A stretch of DNA of 64,000 nucleotides from Plotosus lineatus (GCA_024760905.1 CM045746.1:14590466-14654465); one strand, 5' to 3'. Positions 21,601 to 37,459 are shown, numbered from the stretch's first letter. Numbers and translations are program-made. The notes: generated from the sequence alone by a model not told the origin.

Positions 21601-24600
21601 GCTAAAGGCAGTATTTCAGCATCACGGGCACACAGCCAGGTAGCAGGGTTAACTCTGCAGCTAATGTTTTATTCTAAAAGCTGAACCGCGTGCTAAAATC
21701 AGCTATTGACTTCCTCTTCATATCGTACCAGGTGACAAGAGGGGGAGGGGAGTCTTATTGGTGGAAATGCATTAGGCTCGATGGCTTTTACGTCTTTAAA
21801 GATATGACGTAAGCATGTACATTGGTAATAAATGAATTGATTCTGATGCTAATAAAATTGCAAAAAGTATTGTACTGAAGTAACCGACGTGAAACATGCC
21901 AAGCCTTGCGAGCTAAATAAATGAAACAAGCAAATAAAAACACATTAAAGTGAACTATAAAAGCACCTAATGTCTTGTCATTCCTTATAAATATGTAGTT
22001 TTTAAATGTGGGGATCTGGGCTTACTTTTTTTTTTTTTTATGGACCCTCCAGGGGAAGTGCAATGCGAAGCTACTGATTAACGCCCGGTAAATTCCGAAA
22101 CTGTTATGAGTGTGTGTGAGAGAGAGAGGGAGAGAGATGAACCCTCACTTTTTGTGGTTAATGGGGACCGAGACCCTCTGTGAACACCGAATTTCCGTGA
22201 AGTAGGATTGAAACCCCGAATGACCTATATACACATGTATATAATATCAATAAATACATATTCAATTATATAAATGCTTATAATAACAATCATTAAAAAT
22301 AATGCATAAAATACAAATGCACATATAGACGCGTGCACGCACACACTCAGATGCGCATCTCGCATAAAAATGTAAGTAGTTTTGTTGGGGGGCTTTGAGT
22401 TATTTTTGTTTGTTTTGTTTTTTTGGCATAATTGGCCTTGTTATGTGGCGTTTTCCTTAACTTTTTCCCAATTTTTTATTAATTTCCTAATTTTTTAAAT
22501 TTTTTCGATGAATATTTTTTAAAAACCTGCAATGAAGCGTGAAGTAGTGAGGGATCACTGTACAGTCGGCCCTCTACTTACGAAATGAATCCGTTCCAGT
22601 GCCTTTTTCATAACTTGGAGTTTTCGTAAGTAGAGGTGCCTTTTACATGTAAAACGTGTGATTCGTTCCAAGACTACCTCATAAACCCTTTAAAAATTAT
22701 AAAAGTATACCAATTTTGTATGCAATATGTGTTAAAATTAAAAGAAAATGATTTACCTTTTTTTTTTTAAATCTCTCGAACCACCCATGTGACACTTTAA
22801 AGTCTGGGGGTTGCTGGTCTGAAGAACCCTCACCCCCACCTCTCTTCACGAGGTACTTAAACATGGCGTTGCTTTTTCCGAAATAATCGCCTCCGTCACT
22901 GTATCTCTGCTTTTAAGGTCTCCTGCTTCAATATCGTCCCGATTGTAGAGGGATTTCGGCCATACTCCTTTGCGATTTCACTCAACTGCATCCCACTTTT
23001 ATATTTTTTTTTATTATCTCCTGCCTACTTCTTCTGTTCTGTGTCACCAGGAATCACTTTCTTGGGGTCCATGATGGATAACGAATTATAACGCTGCAAT
23101 GATCACTCAAAAAACCTCACAAGCCAACAGTCCTGTTCAACTCTCCTTCACGAACAAAAAGGAAGTGACAAACAGGAAGTGTGGATACAGGAATGGGTAC
23201 AGTTCAGCTCCCTCCTGGCCGATGGGAGGCCAGTGGGGAGGGATGTTGGGAGACAGCCAACGAGAGAGCAACTCGCGCATTGTTTGAATTTTTGAATGGC
23301 AAGTTTGCTATTTTCGTAAGAAGAGATTGTTTCGTATACAGAAGACGAAAATTTAGGAACATGTTTTTCGCAACCTGGATTTTTTTGTACTCAGAGGTTT
23401 TTGTAAGTAGAGGGCCGACTGTATGTATAATGTATGTATATACAAAATATGAATGAGTGAGCAATCATTGAACTATTCCAGTGCATTATGTATTAGACAT
23501 TTGTATATATTACATGGGAAAGACGCAGTCTGATTGGTCCTCTGTCTCTGGATAAAAAAGATTTTCTCTAAATTAGTAATGCTGAATTCAAAACTTCAGA
23601 CACTCAAATTTTTTGTCACTTGGCGCATCATTATCAAGCTTAAACTTTTTTTTTTTTGGTTTCCTGTAGTATAGAACCCAAGACAAAACACCTGTTGATG
23701 TGCTATTTGTTTTTATTGATGTGAGTAGCGTAAAAAGAACAGATGCCGTTGGCTACCTGGAGCTGTCAGTCATAGTTAAAATTTGTAAATATCAACTGGA
23801 ATAATCTGTTTGCTTTTCTTGGCATGTGCGTCCATGTTTAAAAGCGTGTGGTAATCAGCCCGGGTGCTGTTAGCTATAGAGAGTACTTAGCTGGGTGAGC
23901 TGTTCGAGATGAACCCCACCTTCGCCAGAAGGGGATGGGATAGGCTTCAGTATGCTTGGAACACTAAGTGGATCATGCTGTGGAATCGACTGGAGTTTTT
24001 GATCAGATCAAAGTGCAGGACTTTGCAGCATCGGACCTGAACCAGGTGTCGTGTATAAGCCACATGTAAACACAAACGACTGAATTGCATGAATAGACCA
24101 GAAAAGCTGCCGTTAGCTACACAGAGCTGTTAGTCGTCTTAAAGCACGGAACTCACCTGACTTGCCCCAGAGTCGTGGTTAAAATATGTAAAAAGTTAAA
24201 AAAAAAAAAAAAAATCCTGTTTTAGTTTACTTTTCACTATTTGTTTCCACATTGTATGTACTAAACGTATTAAAGAGTTGAAGCAGCACTTGCTTCACTG
24301 TGTACACAAATCTTCTGGGCTTTATTATTATTATTATTATTATTAAAGGAAACGTTTTGGTTTGATTTACTTTTGTGTTTCCACGGTGATACCAAATCTC
24401 CAAGTGTTTTCACAAGACACTGTTATGTAGCTCTTAAGGCTCTCAACCCACCTGCACTGGGGGCTTGACCAGTGTCTGTCCCAAGCCAGAGTGTGTAAAT
24501 AAATAAATTCAATTTTATAATAGAATAAATTGAAATGGCAAGCAAGCGCTCATGGTCACTGATTCTGAAAGCCTAAAAATATCAATAAAAAAAAGCTACA

Positions 24601-26715
24601 TGGTATTTTTAAAAAACTTTTGTGTCTAATCTCAAGCCTGGTTAGTATTGGATGGGAGATTGACTGGGAATACCAGGTGCTGTGTAAGGGGGCGCCGGAG
24701 GAATGCGAAGACTGACCACCCTTGTACAATATGCCTAGTTAACCTTGATCACCTGGTGCTTGGTGGCATGTGAAGCGTGTAACAAGTATATAAAGGGGAG
24801 ATGACGTCCCTGGAAATTTGGTGGTCTGTTAGTGGGGCATTGGGTTACCAATCCCAAGGTTGGGGGTCCAAGCCCCACGTTCTACGGTTTCTCACTGCTC
24901 TTCCCCATTGTGCTTGCAAAAGTAAAATATAGTTACACACCATGTTTGAATGCTGAATTTTTAGTTATAGTATGCATTGGATACCTATTTCTTTATAACA
25001 GACAAATTTTATGGCGCATATTATTAACTTGAGCTTACCTATTTATAAAGTAGGCATTTCAGTGGATAATATAAAGACCTGGTTATCATCAACAATAGAT
25101 TTCTTTTAAACTTCTCCGGCTATGCAACATCGTCCTGGTCGTCCTCTCAGGGTGTGGTTTTAGATATACTATCCCTTAAATTACATTGGATGATAATTTA
25201 ATGAGTTATCAATGCAAAACAGACTAATGCCATGAAAAGATGGATTATGTAATAAAATTGATTAGTACAATACGGATGACAAGTTTAGTAGAAATGTAAA
25301 GATGCTAATTGAGTAATAGTTGGTGAGCAAGGACTATTAATTTGTTTTTGCTGAGCAGTGATGACATTCAAGAGATTCAGCTTTTAGTTTTTAGTTACTG
25401 GTAGATTAACATGAACAGAGAACTGTCTCTGAGAGAAATACATGCCTCGGACAGCCATAGCCAAATGGTAAGAGATGCGTCTTTGGGAAAAAAGGTCGGG
25501 AAAAAAATGTGTGACGTTGGAGGAGTGAACTGCAGCTTCCTTTTCTCCCCATTCATGGCTGAAGTGTCATTGAGTATGGCACCTAACCCCCAACTGCTCT
25601 GTCGGCGTCTCCAGTGTGTGTGTGTGTGTGTGTGTGCTCACTCTAGATGGGTTAAATGCAGAGGCAGCAATTTCCCTTATGGAATTAATCTAGTATACAA
25701 AAAACAATCTGAAACTAAAAAATGTTGAAAATCCATTAGAAGTATTTCAGAAACGTTGGGCGTCACCAGTACAACAATTTAGAATATTCTGACAAAAAAG
25801 AAATAAATAGAAGATAGTGTATTGAGACACGGGCATTTAACCTGGTGTCCAAGCAAAACAACTAAGGACGGGCAAGTTGTGGAATTGTCTAAATGACAGC
25901 CCATAACGTTATGATCAGCCTCCAAAGAAATGTCACCGTTCCTGAAGTAGATCTGGAAACCACCAGTATAAGTGCTATCCGGCAAGATGGAAACGATTCT
26001 GGAGGTTAAAATGGGGGGTGTTTTACAGCTGGTTCTGGAACTTAGATTTTTTTTTTTTTTTTTTTTTTTTGGAGGCCTGATGAGATGCAGCATGACCTCA
26101 AGTAAAGTAATGGAGAGGCTAAAGTATGGAGGAGGAAGAAGGAATTTGTTTATGTTCCTAAACATACCGGTACAAGCTGTGATGTGAAGCATGATGGATG
26201 TTTTGTAATGGCTTCGGTTTTCATGGAGGTCTCTGAGATAGGCTCAGGCATTTTAATTGAAGCAGAATGAATGCAGAACTGGACTGAAACATTCTGGGCT
26301 GCCAATTTTCAGAGAACTGCCTTCAAACTATGAGGGACCTTTATTATGCCGCAAGACGATTCAAAATACCCTGTTACCCCAACAATGGGGGTTGAGGGGG
26401 TATTGCTACACCAAGTCAATCACCAGATCTGAGCCAAACCAAACGTGCATTTCTTCTGAAGGGACAAATCCCATAAAACGGACAATGAAAGCTGTTGTGA
26501 TAAAAGCCTGGAAATGTATAATGAGTAAAGAAATGAGAAATCTGGTCGAGGCTGTGGCTCACAGGCTTGACGCAGTTGTTGCAAGCAAGGTTCATGGTTT
26601 TTTTGTTTTGTTTGTGTTTTTTAATTAATTTTCTGCATAATTTAGTCAGATCCAATTCCCTTAGTATTACTGTCCCTCTCACACCACCACCACCAGCCAG
26701 AAGGGGTGAAAATAT

Positions 26716-26749
<34 letters not shown>

Positions 26750-27573
26750 CATGACATGCAATGTTAACCACCTGCTTCTTTTTGATTTGCTGCACATCCA
26801 CATTTGTGGGCCGTCTGACACACTCAGGGAAAGCGGTGTCTGCCCAATCATGAGAATGAGCTCACAGACGCCCATGATTGGCTGGTGATTGATGTGAGTG
26901 ATGGCAACATGCGTATGTTGTCCCTCCTTCCCGTGAAAGCTCGGCCAATTAGCTCCCAAGGACTCCTGGTCACGGATGGCTGTTGCGTTTAACCCAGATT
27001 CGGGCTTTCGATCTAAAATCATTTTTGTAAAAAATACATTTCTGCTCACTTGTGCTAACTGGGTTTTTTTGTTGTTGTTGTTGTTGGTGATAAAAATGGT
27101 TCTCTATTTTTAATATATAAATATTACCATGGACTAAAGCTGAAACTCTGATATCTCTGTATCTGTTCATCTTTTGATCTCGCACCCAAATGTCTTCAGT
27201 GCACAGAAAAGGCAAATTTCTTTGAACGCTTTTCCCAATATCCGTGAAAGGCATTTGTGAGATTGATGCTTTTATTAACGCAGAAATGTCTAAGCTGTAG
27301 CCCAAAAAACCCCGAAGCATAACAACACAAAAGTATAGATGAACAAAACACGCATCGACATGGAAAAAATACAAACAGAAACCAGAGTTTAACTCCAGCA
27401 AGGAATGAGTGTGTGGTGTGAATTGTACCAGCGTGCCGGGTGTGTATCCGTATTGGTTTAGCGGTGCGCTCTCAGGACAATGTACGCACCACGTTTCAGC
27501 AAGTGCTGCTTCCTGAGTCTAGTGTGCATTTTAGTATACACTTTATGGGAACATAAAAAGTAGGCCAAAACAA

Positions 27574-27631
<58 letters not shown>

Positions 27632-30600
27632 ACTTTTACATATTCAGCCGTCCCTGAGCTCCAAGCAGAGCTAAACACTGTGTGGACTTAACAGCACCTT
27701 TCTAAACTCAGAGTTTTAGTAAGTACTAAGTGGAAGCTTAGGTAAACTGCACTCTGTCGTTGCATGTTTTTGAACTCCTTTATCATTTTAATGTACACAA
27801 AGTGGAAACTCAACACAAGCAATCTAAAACAAGTTTTATGGTTTATCCCCCCTGCCCTTTTTTAAGAGACAAAGATGGCACCACTTCCTCACAGTAACAC
27901 TGACAATCCGTGAGTATCTGCTGTTTTGGTTTAGAATATTATGGGGTTGTTTTTCAGGAGTTGGACGTGACCCCTTAGTTCCATTGAAAGGAACTCTTTT
28001 TTTGTTTGTTTGTTTTGTTTGGTTTTGTTTTGTTGGGCAATTTCATGCTTCCATGTTTGCTGGAAGTTTGGGAACAGCCCCTTCGTGATCTAACATGACT
28101 GCGCACCAGTGCACAAAGCGAGTTCCGTGAAGTCATGGATGAGACGAGTTTGGTCTGGAAGGACTTGACTGGCCTGCAAGAGTCTGGACCTTAATCTGGT
28201 AGAACACTGTCGAATGAATTAGAGCGATGCAGTACAGTGATCCCTCACTACTTTGTGCTTCAGTTTCTGTGGCTGCAGTGCATTGCGGGTTTTTAAAAAA
28301 ATATTAATTGAAAAATTTTAAAAATAAGGAAAAATAGGGGGTAAAGTTATGGGAAATGCCGCAAAACAAGGCCAATTATGCTAAAAAAAAAAAAAACCAA
28401 AACCCCCCAACAAAACTACTTGCATTTTTATGTGAGGTGCGCATCTGTGTGCATTATATTTTATTTACATCTTATGCATTATTTTTGAATGTTTAATTGT
28501 TATTATAAGCATTTGTAGCGTTGAATATGTATTTATTGATATTATATACACATATACATGTACGTAGATCTCAGTCGGGGGGGGGCGATCCTACTTCGCG
28601 GAAATTGGCGGTCGCAGAGAGGGTCTCAGTCCCCATTAACCGCAGAAGGTGAGGGATCCCTGTATTCCCAAAAGCTTACCATTCCAACAAGCCCATTTCA
28701 CTCCAGTGAAAATGTTACAGTGCTCGTAAAATTTGCTTCGAGTATGTGAAGTTCAACTTCAAGAAATAGTAAATAAAATCTACAGCCACAGACAAAATAA
28801 TTCCGAGCTAATTTGCATGAAAATCTTCTCAGCTCGTTTAACCTGTGGGCTTCTCGAGGTGAAATAAATGATAAGATTTACCAAAACACAACTGATTTCC
28901 CATTAGTTTATTTCTTCTGTTGGCATCTCTTACTCTTACTCCAGCACTGGTGCTTTAGAACAAAACGCACAGCTTTATTGTGCATGTTGAACAGCCATTT
29001 CTTCTTCGATCTAAACGTGTATGATGCATTAGCATTTGAGATGATGTTGTAGATCAGGGGTGTCAAACTTATGCCACAAAGGGCCATGTGGCTGCAGGTT
29101 TTTGTTTCAACCAAGCAGCAGCACACCTGATTCGGCTCATTTAAACAAGTGGTTTGAGTCTTCAGACAGCTGATTGGTCAATCTGTGTATCAGTACAGAG
29201 ACTGACCAATCAACTGCCTGAAGACTCAGATCAGTTGTTTAAAGTTGAGTTTCACACCTGTGCTGTGGTGTTGATAGTGTCACTGAATAGTGACATGGGT
29301 AATTTTTGGTGTTTTAAATCTGTTTAGTCCAGTACAGTGGTGCCCAATCCTGTTCCGCATGATCTACCATCCCGAAACGTTCCTTCCAACTTTAATGATG
29401 CCCACCTGACCGACCAGTCACCTAATCAAGACTTGAGACTTCGAAATAAAGACTTAAAACAAGGATTGAATTTGTCAGATGGGTCGCATTAGGGGTGGAG
29501 TTAAAATCTTTAGGAAGGTAGATCACCAGCAACACGGTTTGGCACAGCTGGTGTACGAAACGAATCCGTTCTGGTACAAAAACTTGTCTTGGAAGTAAAC
29601 TTCTGCTCTAAGCTCACTGTCGAAGTTGTTTTGCTTGACTACTCAAACACACCTGATTTCAATTTCGGAAAAGCAGATTGAAGTGTTTATTAGTGTTTAT
29701 ACTAGTACGTGTGACATAATCAAAAATAGTGTATTTTAATTACATCATCAAAAGAATTATATTTTTTTGAGATAGTGGGGCCAAGCTGACAATTGAAGTC
29801 AACAGTTTGGACATATAGCAAAACAAGCAATGGTAAAATCGCTGGTCATTGATTGGAGCTTGTTATTTGTTATCGCATGTTTACTGTTGTTGTTTTTGTA
29901 ACCCATATTATGCCTTTGTACCCCTGGATCATGTATGTGATCACTAGTATTTACCTAACTTATTAATTTCATAAATCTCTTTATTAACTAAATTAAATAT
30001 TAGTGAATGACAATTAATGCATTGTTTCGTACAGTAGTTCATAGGGTTATGTTTATAATTTAGGAAATGTATCGTAATTTCCAGACTATTGAGCGCACCC
30101 GAATATAAGTCGCACCAACTAAATTTAAAAAGAAAAAAAGAATTATATATACTGTATAGGCCGCACCTCTTTATAAACCACAGGTGTCTGTCATGTTCTT
30201 GCGCTTCCTGCTAGACCGCCCCATAGAGGGCGTAACCCATAAAAAAAATCTATAGATTATCCCCATTGTTATTTAAGTCGCAGGGTTCAAAGCGTGTGGA
30301 AAAAGTAGCGGCTTATAGTCTGGAAATTACGGTACATGGAGAAAGTGGTCAAGACAGACACTAGACCATAATAGACACTAGACAGGCTATAGTTCAGTAT
30401 TAAACCATTTAATGAAGAAGTGAGCGAATGAATGAGTGAATATGTTCTGTCTTTCTTTCTATTTCTTTAGGATCTCAGCTGAATACACAGCTCGAGGGCT
30501 GGTTATCTCAAGCACAATCTACATTAGGACCTGCTAGAGCCATTATAGCGCCGTATGTGATTGTATCACTTTCTAAAAGTAGAGTATTAGAAATGATAAT

Positions 30601-32307
30601 TTGCTCAAATTTCTGATGAAACTTGTCCTGCATTCATTTTTGCAAACTTGAGGGTTTTTTTTTCCCTGATTATGTAACATAACCTTTTTTGTATCCTTTC
30701 ATTTGCCATTAATGGCCACATATATTGGCAGGGATTTTTTTTTACTAATAATACTTACAGCCCACTGTTCGCTTTTGCAGACATGCTGGTTATACTTATT
30801 GTGGTGCTTGTGCAGCACATGCCTACAAGCAAGTGGACCCTTCTATTACGTAAGTTTAAAAGATTATGTTGTGCAATATTTTTAGTGTTCTTCATGCTAG
30901 AATAATTGACAGCATTCTTCTTTGGTAGTCGAAGGGTATTTATCCTTGGACCTTCCCACCATGTGCCCCTATCTCGATGTGCTCTATCCCCTGCTGAGGT
31001 CTACAGAACGCCACTGTATGACCTGAGGATCGACCAGAAGGGTAAAGCTCTGATAGCAGTCCATTGAACTCTTGTCAGAATGATTAAATCAGAACAGAAT
31101 TATTCTCTTTTCAAAATAAAAGTTTTGGGGTTTTTTTTTTTTTTTTTTTGGACAAACCTTTGTACCTTTGCACATGTGACTGTTTTGAAGCTTACCCGCC
31201 TTCTCTTAAATGAAAAAAATCCTTTAGTCACAGAACTTTCATGAACTTTAGGTCGCCTGTGTATGTAATGTCACATGATGGAACAATTGACAAATGCTTG
31301 AGTATAGTGTATATTAGCAGGGCTGGCTGCTGTTAAATATCTAGTCAACTAATCAATATTAAAGATATTAAAATTACACAGCTGATTAGAGTAGTAAGAT
31401 TATTCAGGATGTAAACATCTCCATTTACACACTTTAGGTTACTAATATGCCTATGAATCTTCAAGATTATATCATCCAAGTGTGCACCACGAACCTGATT
31501 AGGTCATGTTTTGATTCCTACCCTTCTGTCATGTGATATTTACCAACCCAAAAGGGTAAACACAGTCATGTTGGGCAGCTAATCACATCTTTACAAACTG
31601 TTGTTCATACAGAGTTACAGGGATGGTATAACACCCTCTTAACAAATATTCATTCACTCACTTCCATATGCATAAGCTCAGAGATGCTCATGATTGGTTA
31701 ATGGTTATTAATTGCTAGAGGAAAGACTATGACCCCTTCATCTCTTCCCTAGAGCACAGCCGATCGTATTCCTGGTCACAGTGGGAGTCAACCTTAGATT
31801 TATGGACCATGAGGGCGAAGATTTTCTGTAAATGCCCTGGGTTTTATTAAAACCTTACTTTAAAGTTCCAATAGTGTATAAGTGTGGGCAGTTCATAATT
31901 TCCACAATTTACAAAAAAATAATTTTTCTTATTTTGAAGCAGTTTGTTGGCTCGTGATCACTGTGTTGTAACTTTGGTATCACTAAAAAAAACCTGTTTA
32001 AACGTGTATTTCATGAATTATGACGTATCACATCGCTAACATGGATGAATGTATTGAAAATGCTTTAAATCTGAATCATTCTCAGTCAAATCAACCAAAC
32101 CTCAGGACCTTCCCCACCATTGTTTTTATTTACCTCTGAGTAATGGACCCATTAATTTAGTGTAAAGTAATATTTTAGCCCAGTTATGGCCGGTACCTGA
32201 GATTTATCTCCCCCCCCCCCTTTATTTATTTATTTATTTATTTTGAAGGTTGTCAATTAGACCTGAATTTTTATTTTGCCGTTAAAAATTTGTACAATTA
32301 TTAGCAC

Positions 32308-32338
<31 letters not shown>

Positions 32339-35300
32339 TTACGTTATGTTTGGTTTAACTGTAATGCTTTGTAGTAAATGATCCAATCACCATGAAGCAA
32401 ATTCATTTCATGAGGGTTTTTTTTAATGTTATGTTTGGTTTAACTCTAATGTTTTGTAGTAAATGATCCAATTACCATGAAGCAAATTCATTTCATGAGG
32501 TTTTTTTTTTTTTTTTTTTTTTGGAGTGAGGTCTTTATGCCAAAAAAGGACAAAAGTTACCATTTTCATATTTTTTGTGCTGTAAAATGTTAGTCTACAT
32601 CCAAACTTAACTTACTAATTGCAAAATAAAAGGTATTGGTTGGTCAGGTTTGCAAATCGAAAGCACAATCTGTCAAACTCGCTCCAGAATTGTTATTCAC
32701 TTTTGTTCAAGACTGACCCAACCACCCTAAAGGAGGCCAAGATCTCAGGAATGATCATGACTAGGCTTAAATATTCGACGTTGATACTGCCCGTGCATGT
32801 AGATTGCATTGAGCAGTGTTTTCATCCAAATTAGAGTTTTGTTTTTTTTTTTACGTGGGAGTGTCTGGTTGAGTTGACATTTATTGATCCCACTCTTTCC
32901 ACAGTACATTAAAAATGTGTTTCTATTTCCTCCCTTTTAGTGTATGCCGATTTATGGAAAACAGGCATGTTTGAGAGGATGACTTTGCAAACGGATGAAG
33001 ATGAGCACAGCATTGAGATGCATCTGCCTTATACTGCCAAAGCAATGGAAAGGTACATAATGTCTGGTTTGCCATCATTAACCTCCCTAACCTGCTGTCT
33101 GGTACATTAAATAAGGTTACAAAAATATAATACAGGGAGCCCTCGCTACTTTGCGCTTCAATTTATGAGGCTTCAGTGCATCGCATTTTTTTTAAATATT
33201 CATCAGAAAAATAAGGAAATTAAGGAAGATGCCACAAAACAAGGCCAATTATGCAAAAAAAAAAAAAAAAACCCAAACAAAAAACAACCCAAAACTACTT
33301 ACATTATGTGGGGTGCGCATCTGTGTGTATTTATGTTTTATTTACATCTTATGCATTATTTTTGAATGTTTAATTGTTATTATAAGCATTTATAGCATTC
33401 AATATGTATTTTTTTGATATTATATACACATATACATGTATGTATACGTCAGTCGGGGGTTGTTCCTACTTCGTGGAAATCAGCAGTCGCTGGGGGATCT
33501 TGGTCCCAATTAATCGCGGAAAGTGAGAGATCCCTGTATTTAGTAATGCAGTAATATATATTACTACTACATAGATGTACGTTTAATATCACCCTGAAAA
33601 GTACAATCCATGCAATGCAAGTAAAAGAATAGGATCTATGAGCTATTGAAAGGATTAATGGCAATCATTATTTGTGAACCGCTGCAGCATAATACAGATT
33701 ATGTCGCAAGGTGGTGTTTTGAGTCAGAGCTAAAGTAAGTCGAAAATGGTTACATGATCAAGATCACATATCCATAAACTCAGTATATCAATGTTAAAAT
33801 ACTTGTTAGAAACGGGTCCACGTCAACATTGTTTAAAAACGGTAAACCAATGAGAAGCCTCAAAAGAGACATGACGCTGTATAAATAGAACCTCCTTGTT
33901 TCTAGGAAGTCGCTAGAAGATTGGGTTGAGGGCCGGATTCATTTAGTGTTTGGATGCTCGAGAGTTTTACATGCGGACACTCAGAAAGTGGTTCTGTCAC
34001 TGTACAGTAATTGCTTTTTTCTCAAAAGTAGAAGTTCCTGATTAGAAATGTAGAAATTATATTTTTTGTTTGTTTGTTTGTGTTTTTTCTTTCTTTTCGG
34101 CTGTTCCCTTTTTCTCAGGGGTCGCTACAGCGAATCATCGCATGTTTGATTTGGCATAGGCTTTTTACGTCAGATGCCCTTCCTGATGCAACCCTTTAGC
34201 AAGGGGCAGAAACACACTGACGGCTTTGCAGTTCCTCTTTACAAAACTCAGCAATGGTTCTTTTACATGAACCTCTCACCATAGACAGTGAGAGACATGG
34301 CCGGCCTTTGATAATCCAGTTAGCTGCACGAGGGGACAGTGACAACCTTGTGGAGAGTGGGACTCGAACCCCCTACCTTAGGATCAGCGATCCAGTGCCC
34401 AATACCACCAGGCCACCACTGCTGACAAATGTAGAAATGATGATTTTAATGCTACAATCATGTATTATAACTAATTTTGAAGCATACTTAATTAATTCAT
34501 TTATTTATTTATTGAACTGCGTGATCCTAATTAGGGCTCTGGAAAACTCGCCAGGCCGTTGCAGAGGCACACTCCAACGGCTATTCAGCTACTCTTAACA
34601 ACAGTCAGCAATGGTTCTTTTAAATGAACCTCACACGACAGACTGTGAGGGACATGGCCGACCTTTGATAACCCAGTGCTGCACTGGGAGAACAACAGTG
34701 ACAACTTGGTGATAGTGGGGCTTGAACCCCTGACCTTCGACTCAGTAATCCAGCACCTTACCACCGGGCTATCGCTGCCCTGCATATTAAATTCTCTTTC
34801 CAAATATATGAACAGCTCAACAGCTCACTCTGTCAAATGTCCTACTTAATCTGTACAATATGTACCGGGGCGAGTCACATTTTATTAGTTATCAGCAGTG
34901 TGATTTCATTCTAAATCTGATTTTATCCTGCTGGTTCCTGAAGATAGAAACTCCACTTTTAGTTCTAAAGAAATCAAGGTAGGACCTAATCCATTCACTG
35001 TGGACACCCGGGACAGCATGGAACGAGTGGAATGTTTTTAACTGAAAGATTTCAGCTGTGGCTTGTGGAAGAGTGTAACGTTAGCCAGCAGGTAGTACTG
35101 TCACCTTTCCGTGACTTTTTTGGAGTGAGAAGCTGCACTTTCATAAACACATTTACTTAAAGTGTTGTTTATAAATAAGATATCATTTTAATATCACTAC
35201 ATATATTTAATTTATATTAACTGAGTTTGTCAGTGGAATAACATCTGCCAAGTTATTCTCCAAGTTCCTGATTTACCAAATTCCATCACATTCCTCTCTC

Positions 35301-37403
35301 ATCACAACTTTGACTGAAGAACGTTTTTCACAGTTATGAGAACAGTGGATTTCAACATAACCTTGGGAGAAGAAAATCATAATAATAAAAAAAAAACCAA
35401 ACCTGCTATAAAATACAGTACCAGTCAACAGCCTGGACACAGCCACTCTTTCTAACTGAAGTAGAAGGTGCATCGTTCGACTGATACCCTAGAAGTTTAA
35501 AATATTTACCATCTGTCTGTCTTCTTTTCGGCTTTTTCCCTTTTTTTACTCAGGAGTCGCCACAGCGAATCATCTGATTCACACGTTTGATTTGGCAGAG
35601 GTTTTTACGTCGGATGCCCTTCCTGTCACAACCTTTTTTAGCAAGGGACAGAAACACGCTGACGACTTTGCAGCCTACTGTTTACGAAAGTCAGCAATGG
35701 TTCTTTTACATGCGTCTCACCATAGACAGTGAGAGACATGGCCCGCCTTTGATAACCCAGTTAGCTGCACTGGGGGAGACAGTGACAACCTTGTGGAGAG
35801 TGGGACTCGAACCCCCAACCTTTGGATCAGCGATCCAGCGCCCTATACCACCAGACCACCACTGCCCACCCACCGTATAGGACGTAATATGTGCCCTGCT
35901 CCGATAAGGCGCCCAAACCCCCCACCCCCCCATGTTTTTTTTGTTTTTTTTCTTACGTCTAATAACCGCCCATGTGTACTGGGAGCAAAATCGTAGATCA
36001 AACTTATTAATTTTATTTAATCAGTATTTGTAACGGTAAAATGAGGCGTTCATTGCCTGTAAAAGACCCCCTGCCACTGGGGAATGTCTATGATGTTCAT
36101 CAGGAACAACACATTTGATTGTTTTGCCATGCTTTAAAAAACAGGAAAATATTTTTCTGTGTTCTCTTGGTAAATGTCCAACAACCAATGAACCATTAGA
36201 AACTGCTACAGCAAAACTATGGGATGCTCTGAATGAATGGAGCGATGAGCCAGATATGGACCGATCAGAAAGTGATGACGAGTATTTTTCACCCGATTCT
36301 CCTGCTCTAAAGTCATAAAATTCATAGTCATAAAGTCACTAAATTCATAAATTTAAGCACTTTCTGAACATGTTTATGTTCATGTTGATTGGTTCAACGT
36401 ACCATGTGCTAAAGTTGACATTCGTGCTCGATTTTACTTCCGGGAAAATGTTTAAAGGAACAGCACCGGGGAGGGAGAAGTAAGGGGCATTTTTTTTTTT
36501 ATGCTGTTTTCTGTTTATTTTCAGCTTTCATGTAAGTAGTTTGGTTGATACCACAAAATGAATAACAAATACCAGTAAAATTATTTTATTGTTCTGTTAT
36601 TGTTCATGTTTTCCACCTCGATGGTAATAAGCACTTACCGTTCCTCTCCGCTGGTCACATTTTTATAAGCGCTTACCCACTCCAATTTTTAAAGCGCCCT
36701 GGGCGTTTATTACGTCGAATGTGGTTAATTAAATAAATAAATGTCAGGTGTTGTTTAAAACATCGGCGTTATTTGTTGATACCCCCATAACACAAATATG
36801 AACTAACTACTGGTCTTGGAGTAAAATATAACATTTATAAATCTTTAGCTAATGGTGGGATGTTTGTCAGTACATGTAGCTTACTTTTTTAATGTCAGAT
36901 CTTTATTTATTTTTTTAATTTGTCCAGGGATATGGTCATTTTTTTCTGCTTCCAGTGTGCCGTTTAACGTTTAACTGTGCCGTTTAACTAGTAAACAAGT
37001 GTTTATAGATTTGTTAAATACAAAAAGGTGTTAATTAAAATCTTGTCGGTGGAAAACTATTTCCTGCCTTTTATTTCAGATTTGGCTTTAGTAATTGGTG
37101 ACTTTATTATAAAATACTCAATGCATCATACAAACTACTGTAATATAGCTTAGTCTGTTCTATTTAATGCATTTATGGAACAGTACAGCAATATTCTAAT
37201 GTATCAATACATCGAAAAAAATTTTTTTAGCAATATATCAATACAATAATAGGTTTTCAATGACACCCCTACTCCTTCTGCTTCAATATGGTACCAATGG
37301 TAGACTGGTTTGGCCATATTCCTTTGCGACATCACTCAACCACATGTCATGAGCCCGCTTCTTCTTTTCACTCGCACCAGAAATCACACACACGTGCGTG
37401 CAT

Positions 37404-37459
<56 letters not shown>

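Larger units (their letters stand above)
31042..32940 (+). other. memo1 intron 4 contents
   Basis: Holds a repeat F fragment (31660-31800), (ttta)n tracts at 32221-32245 and 32320-32340, a tandem duplication at 32344-32503 and long T runs. No other gene is seen. Confidence 0.6.

Noticed and set aside
24622..24690. Functional 5S rRNA gene
   Set aside because: The 5' half is missing and about 20 bases of the internal region are deleted.
36115..36318. A 67-codon acidic ORF as a cellular gene
   Set aside because: It lies between imperfect inverted ends and resembles no protein I can name; kept only as part of a possible element.
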